A stretch of DNA of 48,093 bases from an uncultured Candidatus Nemicrothrix sp. (GTDB lineage Bacteria > Actinomycetota > Acidimicrobiia > Acidimicrobiales > MedAcidi-G1). Position 1 is the first letter of the stretch; every line of letters begins with the position of its first letter. The stretch is taken from positions 1 to 48,093 of the forward strand of contig CAJXKL010000020.1 in NCBI GenBank assembly GCA_913055915.1, read 5' to 3'. Below the pieces are notes generated by a model, which ran no database searches, was not told the origin of the DNA, and saw only the letters and a list, made by a program, of their open reading frames with translations. Both the position numbers and the translations under genes were made by a program. Of the stretch, positions 15,370-24,336 are shown one piece after another.

Positions 15370-15603
15370 ATGCTCCGTCTACCCGCAGTTTCACACCCCA
15401 ACCCATCCGAACCAGCGCTGCTGATCGACTGCAACGCATGCAGCCTGCTTGCGACCGATGCGTGCTCTGACTGCATGGTCACCTATCTGTGCAGCCGACA
15501 ACCTGGAGAAGCCGTTGTGGTTGACCTGGCAGAACACCGGGCGATCTCGCTGCTTGCAGGGGCCGGCCTTGTTCCGCCCCTCAGGCATGTCGATCAGGGC
15601 TGA
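15370..15603 (+). CDS. Small Cys-rich protein, unknown function
   Basis: A 77-aa protein I do not recognise. After an N-terminal tail it has IDCNACSLLATDACSDC and then TYLC: a CxxC, seven residues, CxxC, five residues, Cys. This looks like a small zinc or iron-sulfur site. The C-terminal half (VVVDLAEHRAISLLAGAGLV) looks like a short strand-helix pair. No Shine-Dalgarno precedes the ATG; a GTG two codons earlier is an alternative start. It sits 38 nt before queG, which also uses iron-sulfur chemistry, and could be co-transcribed with it. Confidence 0.6.
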   Translation: MLRLPAVSHPNPSEPALLIDCNACSLLATDACSDCMVTYLCSRQPGEAVVVDLAEHRAISLLAGAGLVPPLRHVDQG

Positions 15604-15616
15604 GCCGACGCTCCGG

Positions 15617-15633
15617 GCTCGCAGCGTGCGAGC
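15617..15633 (+). repeat. Perfect 7-bp hairpin before queG
   Basis: GCTCGCA (15617-15623), loop GCG, TGCGAGC (15627-15633), ending 8 nt before the queG start. There is no T-run. It could mask or space the queG initiation region, which has no clear Shine-Dalgarno. Confidence 0.45.
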
Positions 15634-15641
15634 ATGGCGGT

Positions 15642-16730
15642 GTGTCACAGCAGATACGACCGGCACCGGTGGCCGGCACCGTCGGCGACATTCCGCCCGG
15701 GGTCGCTGAACTGAAGTCGATCGGCCTGTCAGCGGGCCTTGACGCAGTTGGGGTGACCACTGCGGAGCCGTTCGAAGCGACCCTCGCAGAGATTCTTCGA
15801 CGTCGCGAAGCAGGTCTGCACGCCGACATGCAGTTCACGTTCCGCAATCCTGAGCGTTCCACCGACCCGGGACGCATCCTGGACGGAGCAAGGTCCATCA
15901 TCGTCGGAGCGATGCGCGTTTCGGCGCCCCACCTACCCGATGCAGGTTCGGGAATGGCCCGGATCGCCGCCTATGCCAGACACGACCACTACGGGGATCT
16001 GAGGGAGGCCCTTGAGGTGGTTGCCGACAACCTTGTTGCTGCCGCCTTCGCTGCCAGGGTCGTGGCAGACGACAACTCCCTCGTCGACAGGGCCGCAGCC
16101 GTGCGTGCCGGAATCGGCTGGTTCGGCCGCAACGGAAACGTCCTGCTTCCCGGACACGGCAGTTGGTTCGTCCTTGGTTCAGTGGTAACCGATGCGCCGG
16201 TCCTAGCTGACCAGGAGGTGGTTGCCGATGGCTGTGGAACCTGTCGCTCCTGTATCGACGGGTGCCCAACAGGGGCGATAGTCGAACCCGGTGTGGTCGA
16301 CGCCCGCCGCTGCCTCGCGTGGCTGGTTCAGGCGCCCGGTGATATTCCCCCGGAGTTCAGACGGGCAATGGGCGGGCGCATCTACGGTTGCGACGACTGC
16401 CAGGAGGTCTGTCCTATAGGACGCTCAGACCGGTTTGCCGAGGGGAATACCGATCCGTCGGCCGATGTCGAGGCGGTCGAGGTTCTGGCGGCCTCAGACG
16501 ATGCTCTCCTTGAGAGGTTTGGGCGCTGGTACATCGCCAAACGAGACCCCCGCTACCTGCGACGCAACGCCCTCGTGGTTCTCGGGAACACAGCCGATGC
16601 CTACGACAATTCAGTTGCCCAGACGCTCCAGGAGAACCTTGCCGCCTCTGACCCGATGCTCCGCAGCCACGCCGAATGGGCTGCCCTCGAACTGGGTCGA
16701 ACTGACCTGCTCGCCGGGACCGTCCAATGA
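15642..16730 (+). CDS. queG: Epoxyqueuosine reductase
   Basis: Performs the last step of queuosine synthesis in tRNA, reducing epoxyqueuosine with cobalamin and two [4Fe-4S] clusters (EC 1.17.99.6). The 362-aa length is typical. The first half is the QueG cobalamin-binding module (GLDAVGVTTAEPFE, then YARHDHYGDLREAL). The ferredoxin pair is CGTCRSCIDGCPTGAI and CDDCQEVCP, and the C-terminus has the HEAT-like stretch RDPRYLRRNALVVLGN. The GTG start lacks a strong Shine-Dalgarno. Its ATGA stop overlaps the pimB' start. Other queuosine genes are not in the window, so the organism may salvage queuine precursors or carry them elsewhere. Confidence 0.93.
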   Translation: MSQQIRPAPVAGTVGDIPPGVAELKSIGLSAGLDAVGVTTAEPFEATLAEILRRREAGLHADMQFTFRNPERSTDPGRILDGARSIIVGAMRVSAPHLPDAGSGMARIAAYARHDHYGDLREALEVVADNLVAAAFAARVVADDNSLVDRAAAVRAGIGWFGRNGNVLLPGHGSWFVLGSVVTDAPVLADQEVVADGCGTCRSCIDGCPTGAIVEPGVVDARRCLAWLVQAPGDIPPEFRRAMGGRIYGCDDCQEVCPIGRSDRFAEGNTDPSADVEAVEVLAASDDALLERFGRWYIAKRDPRYLRRNALVVLGNTADAYDNSVAQTLQENLAASDPMLRSHAEWAALELGRTDLLAGTVQ

Positions 16731-17860
16731 GACGCCACCTCCTCGTCACCAACGACTTCCCACCCAAATTGGGTGGAATCCAGTCGTATCTCTGGGAACT
16801 CTGGCGTCGACTGCCCTCGGAAGACTTCACCGTCCACACCACCCCGCACAGAGGCGCCGATGAGTTCGACGCCGCCCAGGGCTTTGATGTGACCCGGTCG
16901 CCAGAGCCGTTCCTTCTGCCATATCCGTGGCTGCCCGGCCGGGTCGACAGGCTCTCGAAAGAGGCTGGTGCCGACATGGTCATCTGGGACCCGGCTGTAC
17001 CCGTTGGCCTTTCGGCACTGCGTACCGACCGCCCCTATGCGGTCGTACTGCACGGCGCCGAGGTGACCATCCCGGGTCGCCTTCCGGTTACCCGGGGCCT
17101 GCTTGGAAGGGTGCTGCGCGGGGCATCCCTGCTCATCTGTGCGGGGCGCTATGCCGCTGCCGAGGCAGAGCGAGCGGCTCGTTGCCCACTGCCCACCGTG
17201 ATCGTGCCTCCCGGAGTCGACACCGAGCGCTTCCGACCCCTCGACGGGGCCGAGAGGGATTCCGTCAGGACCGAACTGGGTCTGCCTACCGATGCCCCTG
17301 TTGTGGTGGGGGTCAGCCGCCTCGTACCCCGGAAGGGCATGGACACCCTCATCCGGGCAGCAGGTCGGCTGCGTTCGCGTTTCCCTGACCTGGTAGTCGC
17401 CATCGCCGGCTCAGGCCGCGACCACAGGCGTCTTGTCGGCCTGATCGAGCACACCGCTGCACCGGTTCGCCTGCTGGGCCGGGTACCCGATCGTCTCTTG
17501 TCCGGCGTGTACGGCGTCGGAGATGTCTTCGCAATGCCCTGCCGGTCAAGATGGCGTGGTCTCGAACAGGAGGGCTTCGGAATCGTCTTCGTAGAGGCAG
17601 CCGCCTGTGGTGTACCCCAGGTTGCAGGCGACAGCGGTGGCGCCGCCGAAGCCGTCGAACACGGTGTGACCGGTCTTGTCGTGCAACAACCGGAGTCTGA
17701 CAGGGAGGTTGCCGACGCCATCGGCCAGATCCTCGCTGACGAGCAGACTCGAGGCCAGATGGCCCTTGAGTCCCGTGACCGTGCCGTCCGTGAGTTCTCC
17801 TACGACGTGCTGGCAGACCATCTTCGCCTCGGAATCGATAACGCAGCACTCCGGACCTGA
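16727..17860 (+). CDS. pimB: GT4 glycosyltransferase, PimB'-like phosphatidylinositol mannosyltransferase
   Basis: A GDP-mannose-dependent transferase of the GT-B/GT4 family. Actinobacterial PimB' adds the second mannose to PIM1 on the inner membrane face. The opening LLVTNDFPPKLGGIQSYLWE is the PimB' signature (glycine-rich acceptor loop). VIVPPGVDTERFRP, VGVSRLVPRKGMDTLIRA and the ExxxxxxxE motif in GFGIVFVEAAACGVP follow. The 377-aa length fits the family. It is translationally coupled to queG (ATGA). Function as PimB' is inferred from these motifs; a related hexosyltransferase is possible. Confidence 0.87.
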   Translation: MRRHLLVTNDFPPKLGGIQSYLWELWRRLPSEDFTVHTTPHRGADEFDAAQGFDVTRSPEPFLLPYPWLPGRVDRLSKEAGADMVIWDPAVPVGLSALRTDRPYAVVLHGAEVTIPGRLPVTRGLLGRVLRGASLLICAGRYAAAEAERAARCPLPTVIVPPGVDTERFRPLDGAERDSVRTELGLPTDAPVVVGVSRLVPRKGMDTLIRAAGRLRSRFPDLVVAIAGSGRDHRRLVGLIEHTAAPVRLLGRVPDRLLSGVYGVGDVFAMPCRSRWRGLEQEGFGIVFVEAAACGVPQVAGDSGGAAEAVEHGVTGLVVQQPESDREVADAIGQILADEQTRGQMALESRDRAVREFSYDVLADHLRLGIDNAALRT

Positions 17861-17946
17861 CTCCCAGCAAGGCTGCAATGATTGCCGAAACACCTCCCCC
17901 CGTCCTGAGGGTTGTTCCGGTAGGGTCGGGAAGGAGGAGAGATGCG

Positions 17947-18405
17947 ATGACAGAGCACGCCAGCCAGCACGTCACGATTCAGGCGCCCCCACAGCGCTGC
18001 TACGAGACGGTCCTCGATGTAGAACGCCTTTCCGAGTGGGCGCCCGACATCAAAGAGGCCAGGGTGCTTGCCCGTGACGAGGACGGACGCCCCGGCGACG
18101 TGGCCTTTCGGGCGGCAGCAATGGGTCGCAGCAGTTCCTACACACTCCGCTACACCTACGGATCAAATCCCCTTCGCATCTCGTGGCGCCTGGTCGAGGG
18201 TGATGTCATCTCGCGCATGACCGGCGACTACGAGTTCATGCCCGTCGAGGGCGACCCCGACTCGACCCTGCTCGCCTACGACCTCGACGTGGACTTGCTG
18301 GTCAGGCTGCCCGGCTTCGTCAAACGGCGCCTTGAGGCCAAGATCGTTCACACGGCGATCGACGACCTGAAGTTCAGGGTCGAGGCGGGCACCCGCTCCG
18401 CCTGA
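17947..18405 (+). CDS. SRPBCC (polyketide cyclase/START-like) family protein
   Basis: A 152-aa helix-grip protein that probably binds a hydrophobic ligand. It begins ASQHVTIQAPPQRCYETVLDVERLSEWAPDIKEARVL, the family's standard entry, and ends with the long C-terminal helix VKRRLEAKIVHTAIDDLKFRVEA. AGGAGG is 9 nt before this ATG; the in-frame upstream extension to 17878 has no support. In actinobacteria such genes often sit beside lipid or glycolipid genes, and here it follows pimB'. The ligand is unknown. Confidence 0.85.
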   Translation: MTEHASQHVTIQAPPQRCYETVLDVERLSEWAPDIKEARVLARDEDGRPGDVAFRAAAMGRSSSYTLRYTYGSNPLRISWRLVEGDVISRMTGDYEFMPVEGDPDSTLLAYDLDVDLLVRLPGFVKRRLEAKIVHTAIDDLKFRVEAGTRSA

Positions 18406-18466
18406 ACGGCGCTCCACCTGCCCTGGAGAGCGCACAGATCCGCCTCCGGTTTGAAGTCTCGAGAAG

Positions 18467-18472
18467 TACGCT
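18467..18472 (+). promoter_or_regulatory. Candidate leaderless -10 box for alaC
   Basis: TACGCT, then six bases (CCCGTC), then ATG at 18479. No Shine-Dalgarno is present. Confidence 0.5.
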
Positions 18473-18478
18473 CCCGTC

Positions 18479-19657
18479 ATGGAGTTCCGGCGAATCACCT
18501 CCCTTCCCCCGTACGTGTTCACCGTCATTGACAACCTCAAGATTGAGGCACGTCGGGCAGGCGAGGATGTGATCGACCTGGGGTTCGGCAACCCTGATCT
18601 TGCGTCACCCGATCTTGCCGTCGAGAAGCTAGTTGATGCTGCGCGCAACCCGCGGAACCACCGCTACTCCTCCAGTCGAGGTCTCCCGAAACTGCGTGAA
18701 GCGGTCGCTGCCCTGTATCAGCGTCGGTTCGGCGTGAACCTGGACCCCGATACACAGGTCCTCAATACCATCGGCGCCAAGGAGGGGTTTGCCCACCTGA
18801 TGTGGGTGCTCCTGCAGCCGGGAGACGCTGCCCTGGTTCCATCTCCCTCATACCCGATCCACCGCTACTCGCCGCTGTTCGCCGGTGCTGAGGTCCGCGA
18901 AATGCCGTTCACCCTTGACGGCGACTTCATCGGAATGCTTAGAGAGGGCTGGGAGTACTCATGGCCGAGGCCCCGCGTGATCGTCCTGTCGTTTCCCCAC
19001 AACCCGACCACCGCATGCGTGGATCTGGAGTTCATGGAGGAGGTGGTCGCGTTCGCCCGGGAGCGTGAGGTCATCCTGGTCCACGATTTCGCATATGCAG
19101 ACCTCGGCTTCGACGGCTACGAACCACCATCGATAATGCAGGTTCCCGGCGCCGACGAGGTGGCCGTCGAGCTCTACTCCATGACAAAGAGCTTCTCGAT
19201 GGCCGGCTGGAGGGTTGCCTTCATGGTCGGCAACGCAGGCGTGATCGCAGCGCTCACGAAGCTCAAGTCCTACCTCGACTACGGGAGCTTCCAGCCGATA
19301 CAGATCGCAGCCACCGTCACCCTGAACGAGGCTGCGAACCATCCAGTCGCGGTGCGCGAGACTTACCAGCTTCGCAGGGATGCTCTGTGTGACGGCCTGA
19401 ACCGCATCGGCTGGCCAGTCCAGCCTCCAAAGGGAACGATGTTCACCTGGGCTCCCATCCCCGAGTCCTACCGCGCTATGGGCTCGATCGAGTTCGCCAG
19501 CATGCTGGTGCGCGAAGCAAACGTGGCAGTCTCTCCGGGCATCGGGTTCGGTCCCGGTGGCGAGGACCACGTTCGCTTTGCCCTCATCGAGAACGAGCAG
19601 AGGATTGCCCAGGCGGTCCGCCACATGCGCAACGTCCTCGTGGACCTGGAGATCTGA
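18479..19657 (+). CDS. alaC: Glutamate-pyruvate aminotransferase
   Basis: A PLP aminotransferase that makes alanine from pyruvate and glutamate (EC 2.6.1.2). The 392-aa sequence follows Escherichia coli AlaC closely: ITSLPPYVF near the N-terminus, YSSSRGLPKLR, NTIGAKEGFAHLM, PSPSYPIH, FPHNPTTACV, VHDFAYAD, and the PLP lysine Lys237 in SMTKSFSMAGWR. The end VSPGIGFGPGGEDHVRFALIEN is also diagnostic. LL-diaminopimelate aminotransferase is the nearest alternative, but these motifs favour AlaC. It converges on glpK with 10 nt between stops. Confidence 0.92.
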   Translation: MEFRRITSLPPYVFTVIDNLKIEARRAGEDVIDLGFGNPDLASPDLAVEKLVDAARNPRNHRYSSSRGLPKLREAVAALYQRRFGVNLDPDTQVLNTIGAKEGFAHLMWVLLQPGDAALVPSPSYPIHRYSPLFAGAEVREMPFTLDGDFIGMLREGWEYSWPRPRVIVLSFPHNPTTACVDLEFMEEVVAFAREREVILVHDFAYADLGFDGYEPPSIMQVPGADEVAVELYSMTKSFSMAGWRVAFMVGNAGVIAALTKLKSYLDYGSFQPIQIAATVTLNEAANHPVAVRETYQLRRDALCDGLNRIGWPVQPPKGTMFTWAPIPESYRAMGSIEFASMLVREANVAVSPGIGFGPGGEDHVRFALIENEQRIAQAVRHMRNVLVDLEI

Positions 19658-19667
19658 GGGTTCGACG

Positions 19668-21161
19668 TCAGCCGGCCTGTTCCCAGGTCAGGCTCCGTTC
19701 GATCGCTACCAACCACCGACCGTAGGCCTCCTCCACTGCTCGCCGGTTTCCTACTGAGGGTGAGAAGGTGGTGTCCGCCTGCCACAGGTCGGCCAACTCC
19801 CCGGTAGACGACCAGACGCCCTCTCCTAGCCCGGCCAGCCATGCGGCTCCCAGGGCCGTGGTCTCCTGAACCGATGACCGGGTTACGGGTATGTCCAACA
19901 GGTCAGCCTGGAATTCAAGCAACAGGTCCATTACGGAGGCACCACCGTCCACCCGGAGGCCGGTGATTGCCGGGCCGCCGCCCCGTCCGACAGCCTCAAT
20001 GACATCGCGTGTCTGGAAGGCCATGGCTTCAACTGCTGCACGAGCCAGGTGCGCCCGACCGGAACCGCGTGTGAGGCCGACGATGGTGCCCCGGGCCCGG
20101 GGATCCCACCAGGGGCTTCCAAGTCCGGCGAAGGCGGGAACCAGGTACACACCGCCGGCATCGTCCACAGAAGCAGCCAGAGACCCGACCTCGGCGGCGG
20201 AGTCGATGATTCCCAACCCGTCGCGGAGCCACTGGATGCTGGCGCCCGTCGCGAAGATGGATCCTTCGAGGGCGTACGTGACCGGTCCGCCGTCTGCGAG
20301 GGTCCATGCCACGGTCGTCAACAGCCCGTCGACGGGATCAGGGAGTTCGGATCCCATGTTGGCAAGCAGGAAGGACCCGGTGCCATAGGTGTTCTTCGCC
20401 TCGCCGGCCTCGAAACAGGCCTGGCCGAAGAGAGCAGCCTGCTGATCGCCGGCGATACCGCTGACCGGTGTGCCGGGTTGCAGCGGGCCTCCGTCGCAGG
20501 TCATGCCGAAGCGACCCGACGAGGGTCGGACCTCGGGTAGCGAGGACACGGGAACGCCGAATAGGGAACACATCTCCTCGGACCATGCCGCGGTCGCCAG
20601 ATCGAGGAGCATTGTACGACTGGCGTTGGACGGCTCGGTGGCATGGACCCGGCCTCCAGTCAGGTTCCACAGGAGCCAGGAGTCGATCGTGCCCAACCTG
20701 AGTGAGGCGTCGGCGTCGGCTTCACCGTCGGTCAGGAGCCATTCGATCTTGCTTGCTGAGAAGTAGGGGTCCAGCACGAGGCCCGTGGTTTGGCGGACCA
20801 TTCCAAGGTGGCCCTGGTCCTGGAGGGCTTCGCAGCGTGAAGTCGTGCGACGGTCCTGCCACACGATCGCCCTTTGGAGTGGAAGCCCCGTGTCGGCGCT
20901 CCAGGCGACGATCGTCTCCCTCTGGTTGGTGATTCCTACTGCGGCGATTGAGGTTCCGGCCTCATCCAGTCGGCCACGGACCTCTGCAAGGGTGCCTGCC
21001 ACCGCCTCCCAGATCTCGACGGCGTCATGTTCGACGAGACCCGGCCTGGGGAAGTGCTGAGTGAATTCCTGTTGAGCGGAATCGACCACGGCCCCGCCCT
21101 CGTTGACGGCAATGGTCCGGACGCTGGTGGTTCCAGCATCGATTGCCAGCACAACTGCCAT
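19668..21161 (-). CDS. glpK: Glycerol kinase
   Basis: Phosphorylates glycerol to glycerol-3-phosphate with ATP (EC 2.7.1.30). The 497-aa FGGY-family protein has LAIDAGTTSVRTI at the start, GITNQRETIVAWS, VWQDRRT, the substrate loop region WLLWNLTGG, and GTGSFLLANMG. Other landmarks are GLGSPWWDPRARGTIVGLTRG and LRVDGGASVMDLLLEFQADLL. All are in family order. No glpF or glpD is adjacent. The ATG has TAACCT 6 nt upstream and no Shine-Dalgarno. It is divergent from pfkA across only 52 nt, so their promoters are back to back. Confidence 0.95.
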   Translation of the reverse strand: MAVVLAIDAGTTSVRTIAVNEGGAVVDSAQQEFTQHFPRPGLVEHDAVEIWEAVAGTLAEVRGRLDEAGTSIAAVGITNQRETIVAWSADTGLPLQRAIVWQDRRTTSRCEALQDQGHLGMVRQTTGLVLDPYFSASKIEWLLTDGEADADASLRLGTIDSWLLWNLTGGRVHATEPSNASRTMLLDLATAAWSEEMCSLFGVPVSSLPEVRPSSGRFGMTCDGGPLQPGTPVSGIAGDQQAALFGQACFEAGEAKNTYGTGSFLLANMGSELPDPVDGLLTTVAWTLADGGPVTYALEGSIFATGASIQWLRDGLGIIDSAAEVGSLAASVDDAGGVYLVPAFAGLGSPWWDPRARGTIVGLTRGSGRAHLARAAVEAMAFQTRDVIEAVGRGGGPAITGLRVDGGASVMDLLLEFQADLLDIPVTRSSVQETTALGAAWLAGLGEGVWSSTGELADLWQADTTFSPSVGNRRAVEEAYGRWLVAIERSLTWEQAG

Positions 21162-21167
21162 TCAGAG

Positions 21168-21173
21168 AGGTTA
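21168..21173 (-). promoter_or_regulatory. Candidate leaderless -10 box for glpK
   Basis: TAACCT on the minus strand, six bases (CTCTGA), then ATG at 21161. Confidence 0.5.
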
Positions 21174-21213
21174 CGTTCACTGCGTGGAGCAACGGCATTA
21201 GCGAGGTGGACAG

Positions 21214-22242
21214 ATGCGAATAGGTGTGCTCACCGGTGGTGGAGACTGCCCCGGCCTAAACGCGGTGATACGTGCGGTAGTGAGGCGTGCTGAGCGCGGG
21301 TTCGGTGACGAGGTGGTCGGTTTCCTTGATGGGTGGCGTGGTGTCGTCGAGGACGACACGGTTTCCCTCGACGTTGATGCCTGCAGGGGTCTCCTCCCCA
21401 GGGGAGGAACGGTTCTGGGCACTTCGCGCCTACAGCCCTTCGGGATGCAGGACGGTGTCGAGCGGGCCCGTGGAACGATCGAACGCCACGGGCTCGACGG
21501 CCTGGTGGTCGTTGGCGGGGAGGGAACCCTCTCCTGTGCCCGAGGTCTCCATGAGCTTGGCTTCCCCGTGGTCGGGGTGCCCAAGACCATCGACAACGAC
21601 ATCAGTGCAACCGAGATGACCTTTGGTTTCGAGACAGCCATCGAGATCGCAACCGAGGCAATAGACCGCCTCCACACCACCGCAGAGTCACATGACCGGG
21701 TAATGGTGGTTGAGGTCATGGGCCGACACGTTGGACACATCGCCGCCTGGGCCGGTATGGCGGGTGGTGCAACGGTGACACTCGTGCCAGAGGAGCCCTT
21801 CGATATCGCCGAGGTCTGTGCAGTCGTGCGAAGGAGGCATAAGCGTGGGCGTTTTGCCTCGGTGCTCGTCGTAGCCGAGGGTGCCCGACCAATTGAGGGG
21901 ACGATGGAGATGCCCGAGGAAGAGGTTGACGCCTTCGGTCATGTCCGCCTCGGAGGTATCGCTCACCTGGTGTCAGCCGAGATAGAACACCGGACAGGTT
22001 TTGACACACGGGTCACGATCCTCGGCCATGTTCAGCGGGGTGGCACACCTACTGCCTTCGATCGGGTTCTGGCGTCACGATTCGGGGTTGCCGCAGTCGA
22101 CGCCATCCACGAGGGCGGGTTCGGAATGATGACCTCCCTGACCGCAGGCGAGATTCTACTGGTGCCCCTCTCGGAGGCGGTCACCGAGGTCAAGAAACTG
22201 GATTCCGACCTCTGGGATACAGCGAAGGTCTTCTTCGCCTGA
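21214..22242 (+). CDS. pfkA: 6-phosphofructokinase
   Basis: Phosphorylates fructose-6-phosphate in glycolysis. The 342-aa protein belongs to the actinobacterial group III branch: it opens MRIGVLTGGGDCPGLNAVIR, with GGEGTL (the donor-binding site), PKTIDNDI, VMVVEVMGRHVGHIA, VVAEGARP and HVQRGGTPTAFDRVLA. Gly after the acidic residue in GGEG, rather than the GGDD of pyrophosphate enzymes, suggests ATP as donor. Group III members vary, so this is an inference. GAGGTGGACAG gives a Shine-Dalgarno before the ATG. The stop is 10 nt from the convergent GerMN gene. Confidence 0.95.
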   Translation: MRIGVLTGGGDCPGLNAVIRAVVRRAERGFGDEVVGFLDGWRGVVEDDTVSLDVDACRGLLPRGGTVLGTSRLQPFGMQDGVERARGTIERHGLDGLVVVGGEGTLSCARGLHELGFPVVGVPKTIDNDISATEMTFGFETAIEIATEAIDRLHTTAESHDRVMVVEVMGRHVGHIAAWAGMAGGATVTLVPEEPFDIAEVCAVVRRRHKRGRFASVLVVAEGARPIEGTMEMPEEEVDAFGHVRLGGIAHLVSAEIEHRTGFDTRVTILGHVQRGGTPTAFDRVLASRFGVAAVDAIHEGGFGMMTSLTAGEILLVPLSEAVTEVKKLDSDLWDTAKVFFA

Positions 22243-22252
22243 ATTCTGAGAT

Positions 22253-22891
22253 CTAGCTGTCCTCGGGGATGAAGCTCTCGTAGCTCGAACAGTTCACGGG
22301 TTTACCGGCTGTCGGAGGGTCACCATCGCTGACCGGGATACTGATGGGATTCAGGGAGCCGTCGCTCTCAACCAGGATTCTGACTGCCTCGATGTCAGCT
22401 CCCACAATCAGCTCTGTTGCCGTGCAGACGAGCATGGCGTAGGCGAGCCGGTTGCCGATCGAGTCATCCTGGGGAAAGCCGTCGAGGCTGTCGAGGTGAA
22501 CCTCGAGGAGGGTTTCGGTGAGTATCGTGCCGACGACCGAGCTTCCCTCGGCGAAGGGTGATACTAGGTCGGCCTCTTGTTCAGCCGCCGTCGGGCCCGC
22601 GAAAACCCGGTCCAGTATCACGTTTACCGAGCCGTCGGATGCGATCTCGCGTCCTACGGCCTCGAGCATCATCGGTCCGTCAGCGATGGCCCTGGCGAGG
22701 TAGATCTCGACAGACTCGGTTGCAGCAGGTGCCTCGGTCGTGGTTGAGCCCGCTGGCAGGAGAGCGTCGGGCAACTCGGCGGAAAGTTCGCGAGGTGCCA
22801 CATCGAGGGGAATGCTGCACGCTGCGGCCAACATCACAAGGATCCCCAGAGCGGGAACTCTCAGGCGGTGCCGGGACAACTCGGCATTCAC
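22253..22891 (-). CDS. GerMN-domain lipoprotein (short LpqB-like)
   Basis: A 212-aa exported lipoprotein. The signal peptide ends in LAAAC (Cys25). A Thr-rich linker (GSTTTEAPAATES) leads to one GerMN-like domain, residues 53-165: VEIYLARAI, LDRVFAGPTAAEQEADLVSPF and the end LVCTATEL. It overlaps the histidine kinase stop by ATGA. In Mycobacterium the same place is held by LpqB, a GerMN lipoprotein that modulates MtrB, but LpqB has a large additional C-terminal domain that is absent here. I infer an envelope partner of the kinase. Domain assignment is by eye. Confidence 0.78.
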   Translation of the reverse strand: MNAELSRHRLRVPALGILVMLAAACSIPLDVAPRELSAELPDALLPAGSTTTEAPAATESVEIYLARAIADGPMMLEAVGREIASDGSVNVILDRVFAGPTAAEQEADLVSPFAEGSSVVGTILTETLLEVHLDSLDGFPQDDSIGNRLAYAMLVCTATELIVGADIEAVRILVESDGSLNPISIPVSDGDPPTAGKPVNCSSYESFIPEDS

Positions 22892-24336
22892 AGTTCATCC
22901 TCCGTGTCGGTGGGCAACTCGACGATAAAGCGTGCGCCCGGCAGGCCGTCGGGACGGTCTTCGACCCAGACCCTGCCCTTGTGAATCCTTGCGTCCTCGA
23001 TGACGAGGCTGAGGCCCAGCCCGGTGCCACTGTCTCCGCCACGGCGGCCGCCTGCGGAGCCACGGGAGAAGCGTTCGAAAATCGCTCCCCGTTCCTCTTC
23101 AGGGATTCCCGGCCCACCGTCCTCGACGGCGATTCTGAGGATTGGGCCATCGTTTTCGACAACGATTGATGTGGCTCCGCCGCCGTACCGGTCAGCATTG
23201 TCCAAGAGGTTGGAGATGAGCCTCGCCAGTCGTCGCTTGTCGGCCCGGATCATCAGGTTCTCCGAGCGGGGTGGCATGTGCAGTGGGACGGGTCCGATTC
23301 CCCTGGTGGTTGCGCTGAGGAACTGGGCCACCTGCACCTCGGAGAGGTCCAGGGCCGCTGCTCCTGCGTCGTATCCCGAGATCTCCAGCAGGTCGACGAC
23401 CAGCCTCGTGAACCTCTCGAGGTCGTCTGACAGCAGGGTCAGGGCCGTCTGGGAGCGCTCCGACAACTCCTGGCGGCGTGCCTCGAGCACGCCCACGCTG
23501 GCCTTGAGCGTTGTCAACGGACTGCGCAACTCGTGGCTCACGTCCGACGCGAATTGGGCGTCCCTGAGGATGCGTTCTTCGAGCGCCCTGGCCATCTTGT
23601 TGAAAGAGTCAGCGAGGCGGTCGAGATCGGGATCTGACTGGGGCTCGAGACGAGTATCGAGGCGCCCACCGGCAATTGCCTCAGCGGCACTACGGACCCT
23701 CCTTAGGGGACGGAGCGTCCTCTGGCTGACCCAGGCGCCGAATACGGCGGCGATCAGGGTTGCGAAGATGCTGGCGCCGAACAACACAATCTGCAGGTTC
23801 CCAAGGGTGTTCTCGACATCGGCAAGGTCGACCACAGCGAAGTAGTCAGCGTCGAATGCGACCAGGGGGATGCCCACCACCAGGTGGGCCTGTCCCGAGA
23901 GGGAGGATCGTTGTTGGCCCGCCTTCCTGTGGGCCAACTGCTCGAGGAGTAGCGGAGGCAGGTCCTCACTGTCCAGTTCGGGTGTCGGTAGCCATGAATC
24001 ACCAAGCCTGATCAGACGTTGGATTCCCTCGATCTTGGTCAGGGAATCTGCAATGGCCGGAAGGTCCTCGATTGTGGCGTCGTGGGTCAGCTGGTTGCTC
24101 AGCCGTGTCGCGTTGCTCACGGCGACAGCCGCTGCAGCGCTCTCCCTGCTGTCGATGAGTTGACTGCGGGTTAGAACGAGGGTCGCCCCCGCAAGCACCA
24201 CCGACACCAGGAGGCCTCCGACGGCGAAGGACAGGGAGATTCTGTCCCGGAGGCCGAGGGGTGCCGGACGGGGGGCGCCCTGGTCGGGAGCAGAGAGCTC
24301 TGAGGGTTCGTCGCCTATTCCGGAGTCCCCGGCCAT
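22888..24336 (-). CDS. Sensor histidine kinase, MtrB-like
   Basis: A 482-aa membrane kinase. A cytoplasmic N-tail is followed by TM1 at about 30-55, an extracytoplasmic sensor of about 125 residues, TM2 near 180-203 and a HAMP domain (residues 203-258). The H-box SDVSHELRSPLTTLK carries the phospho-His. The ATP-binding N (NLLDNADRYGGG), G1 (VEDGGPGIP), F (FERF) and G2 (GTGLGLS) boxes are all intact. It starts in a TGATG overlap with the response regulator and ends in an ATGA overlap with the GerMN lipoprotein. Gene order matches mtrA-mtrB-lpqB, so a role in envelope and division control is likely. Confidence 0.9.
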   Translation of the reverse strand: MAGDSGIGDEPSELSAPDQGAPRPAPLGLRDRISLSFAVGGLLVSVVLAGATLVLTRSQLIDSRESAAAAVAVSNATRLSNQLTHDATIEDLPAIADSLTKIEGIQRLIRLGDSWLPTPELDSEDLPPLLLEQLAHRKAGQQRSSLSGQAHLVVGIPLVAFDADYFAVVDLADVENTLGNLQIVLFGASIFATLIAAVFGAWVSQRTLRPLRRVRSAAEAIAGGRLDTRLEPQSDPDLDRLADSFNKMARALEERILRDAQFASDVSHELRSPLTTLKASVGVLEARRQELSERSQTALTLLSDDLERFTRLVVDLLEISGYDAGAAALDLSEVQVAQFLSATTRGIGPVPLHMPPRSENLMIRADKRRLARLISNLLDNADRYGGGATSIVVENDGPILRIAVEDGGPGIPEEERGAIFERFSRGSAGGRRGGDSGTGLGLSLVIEDARIHKGRVWVEDRPDGLPGARFIVELPTDTEDEL

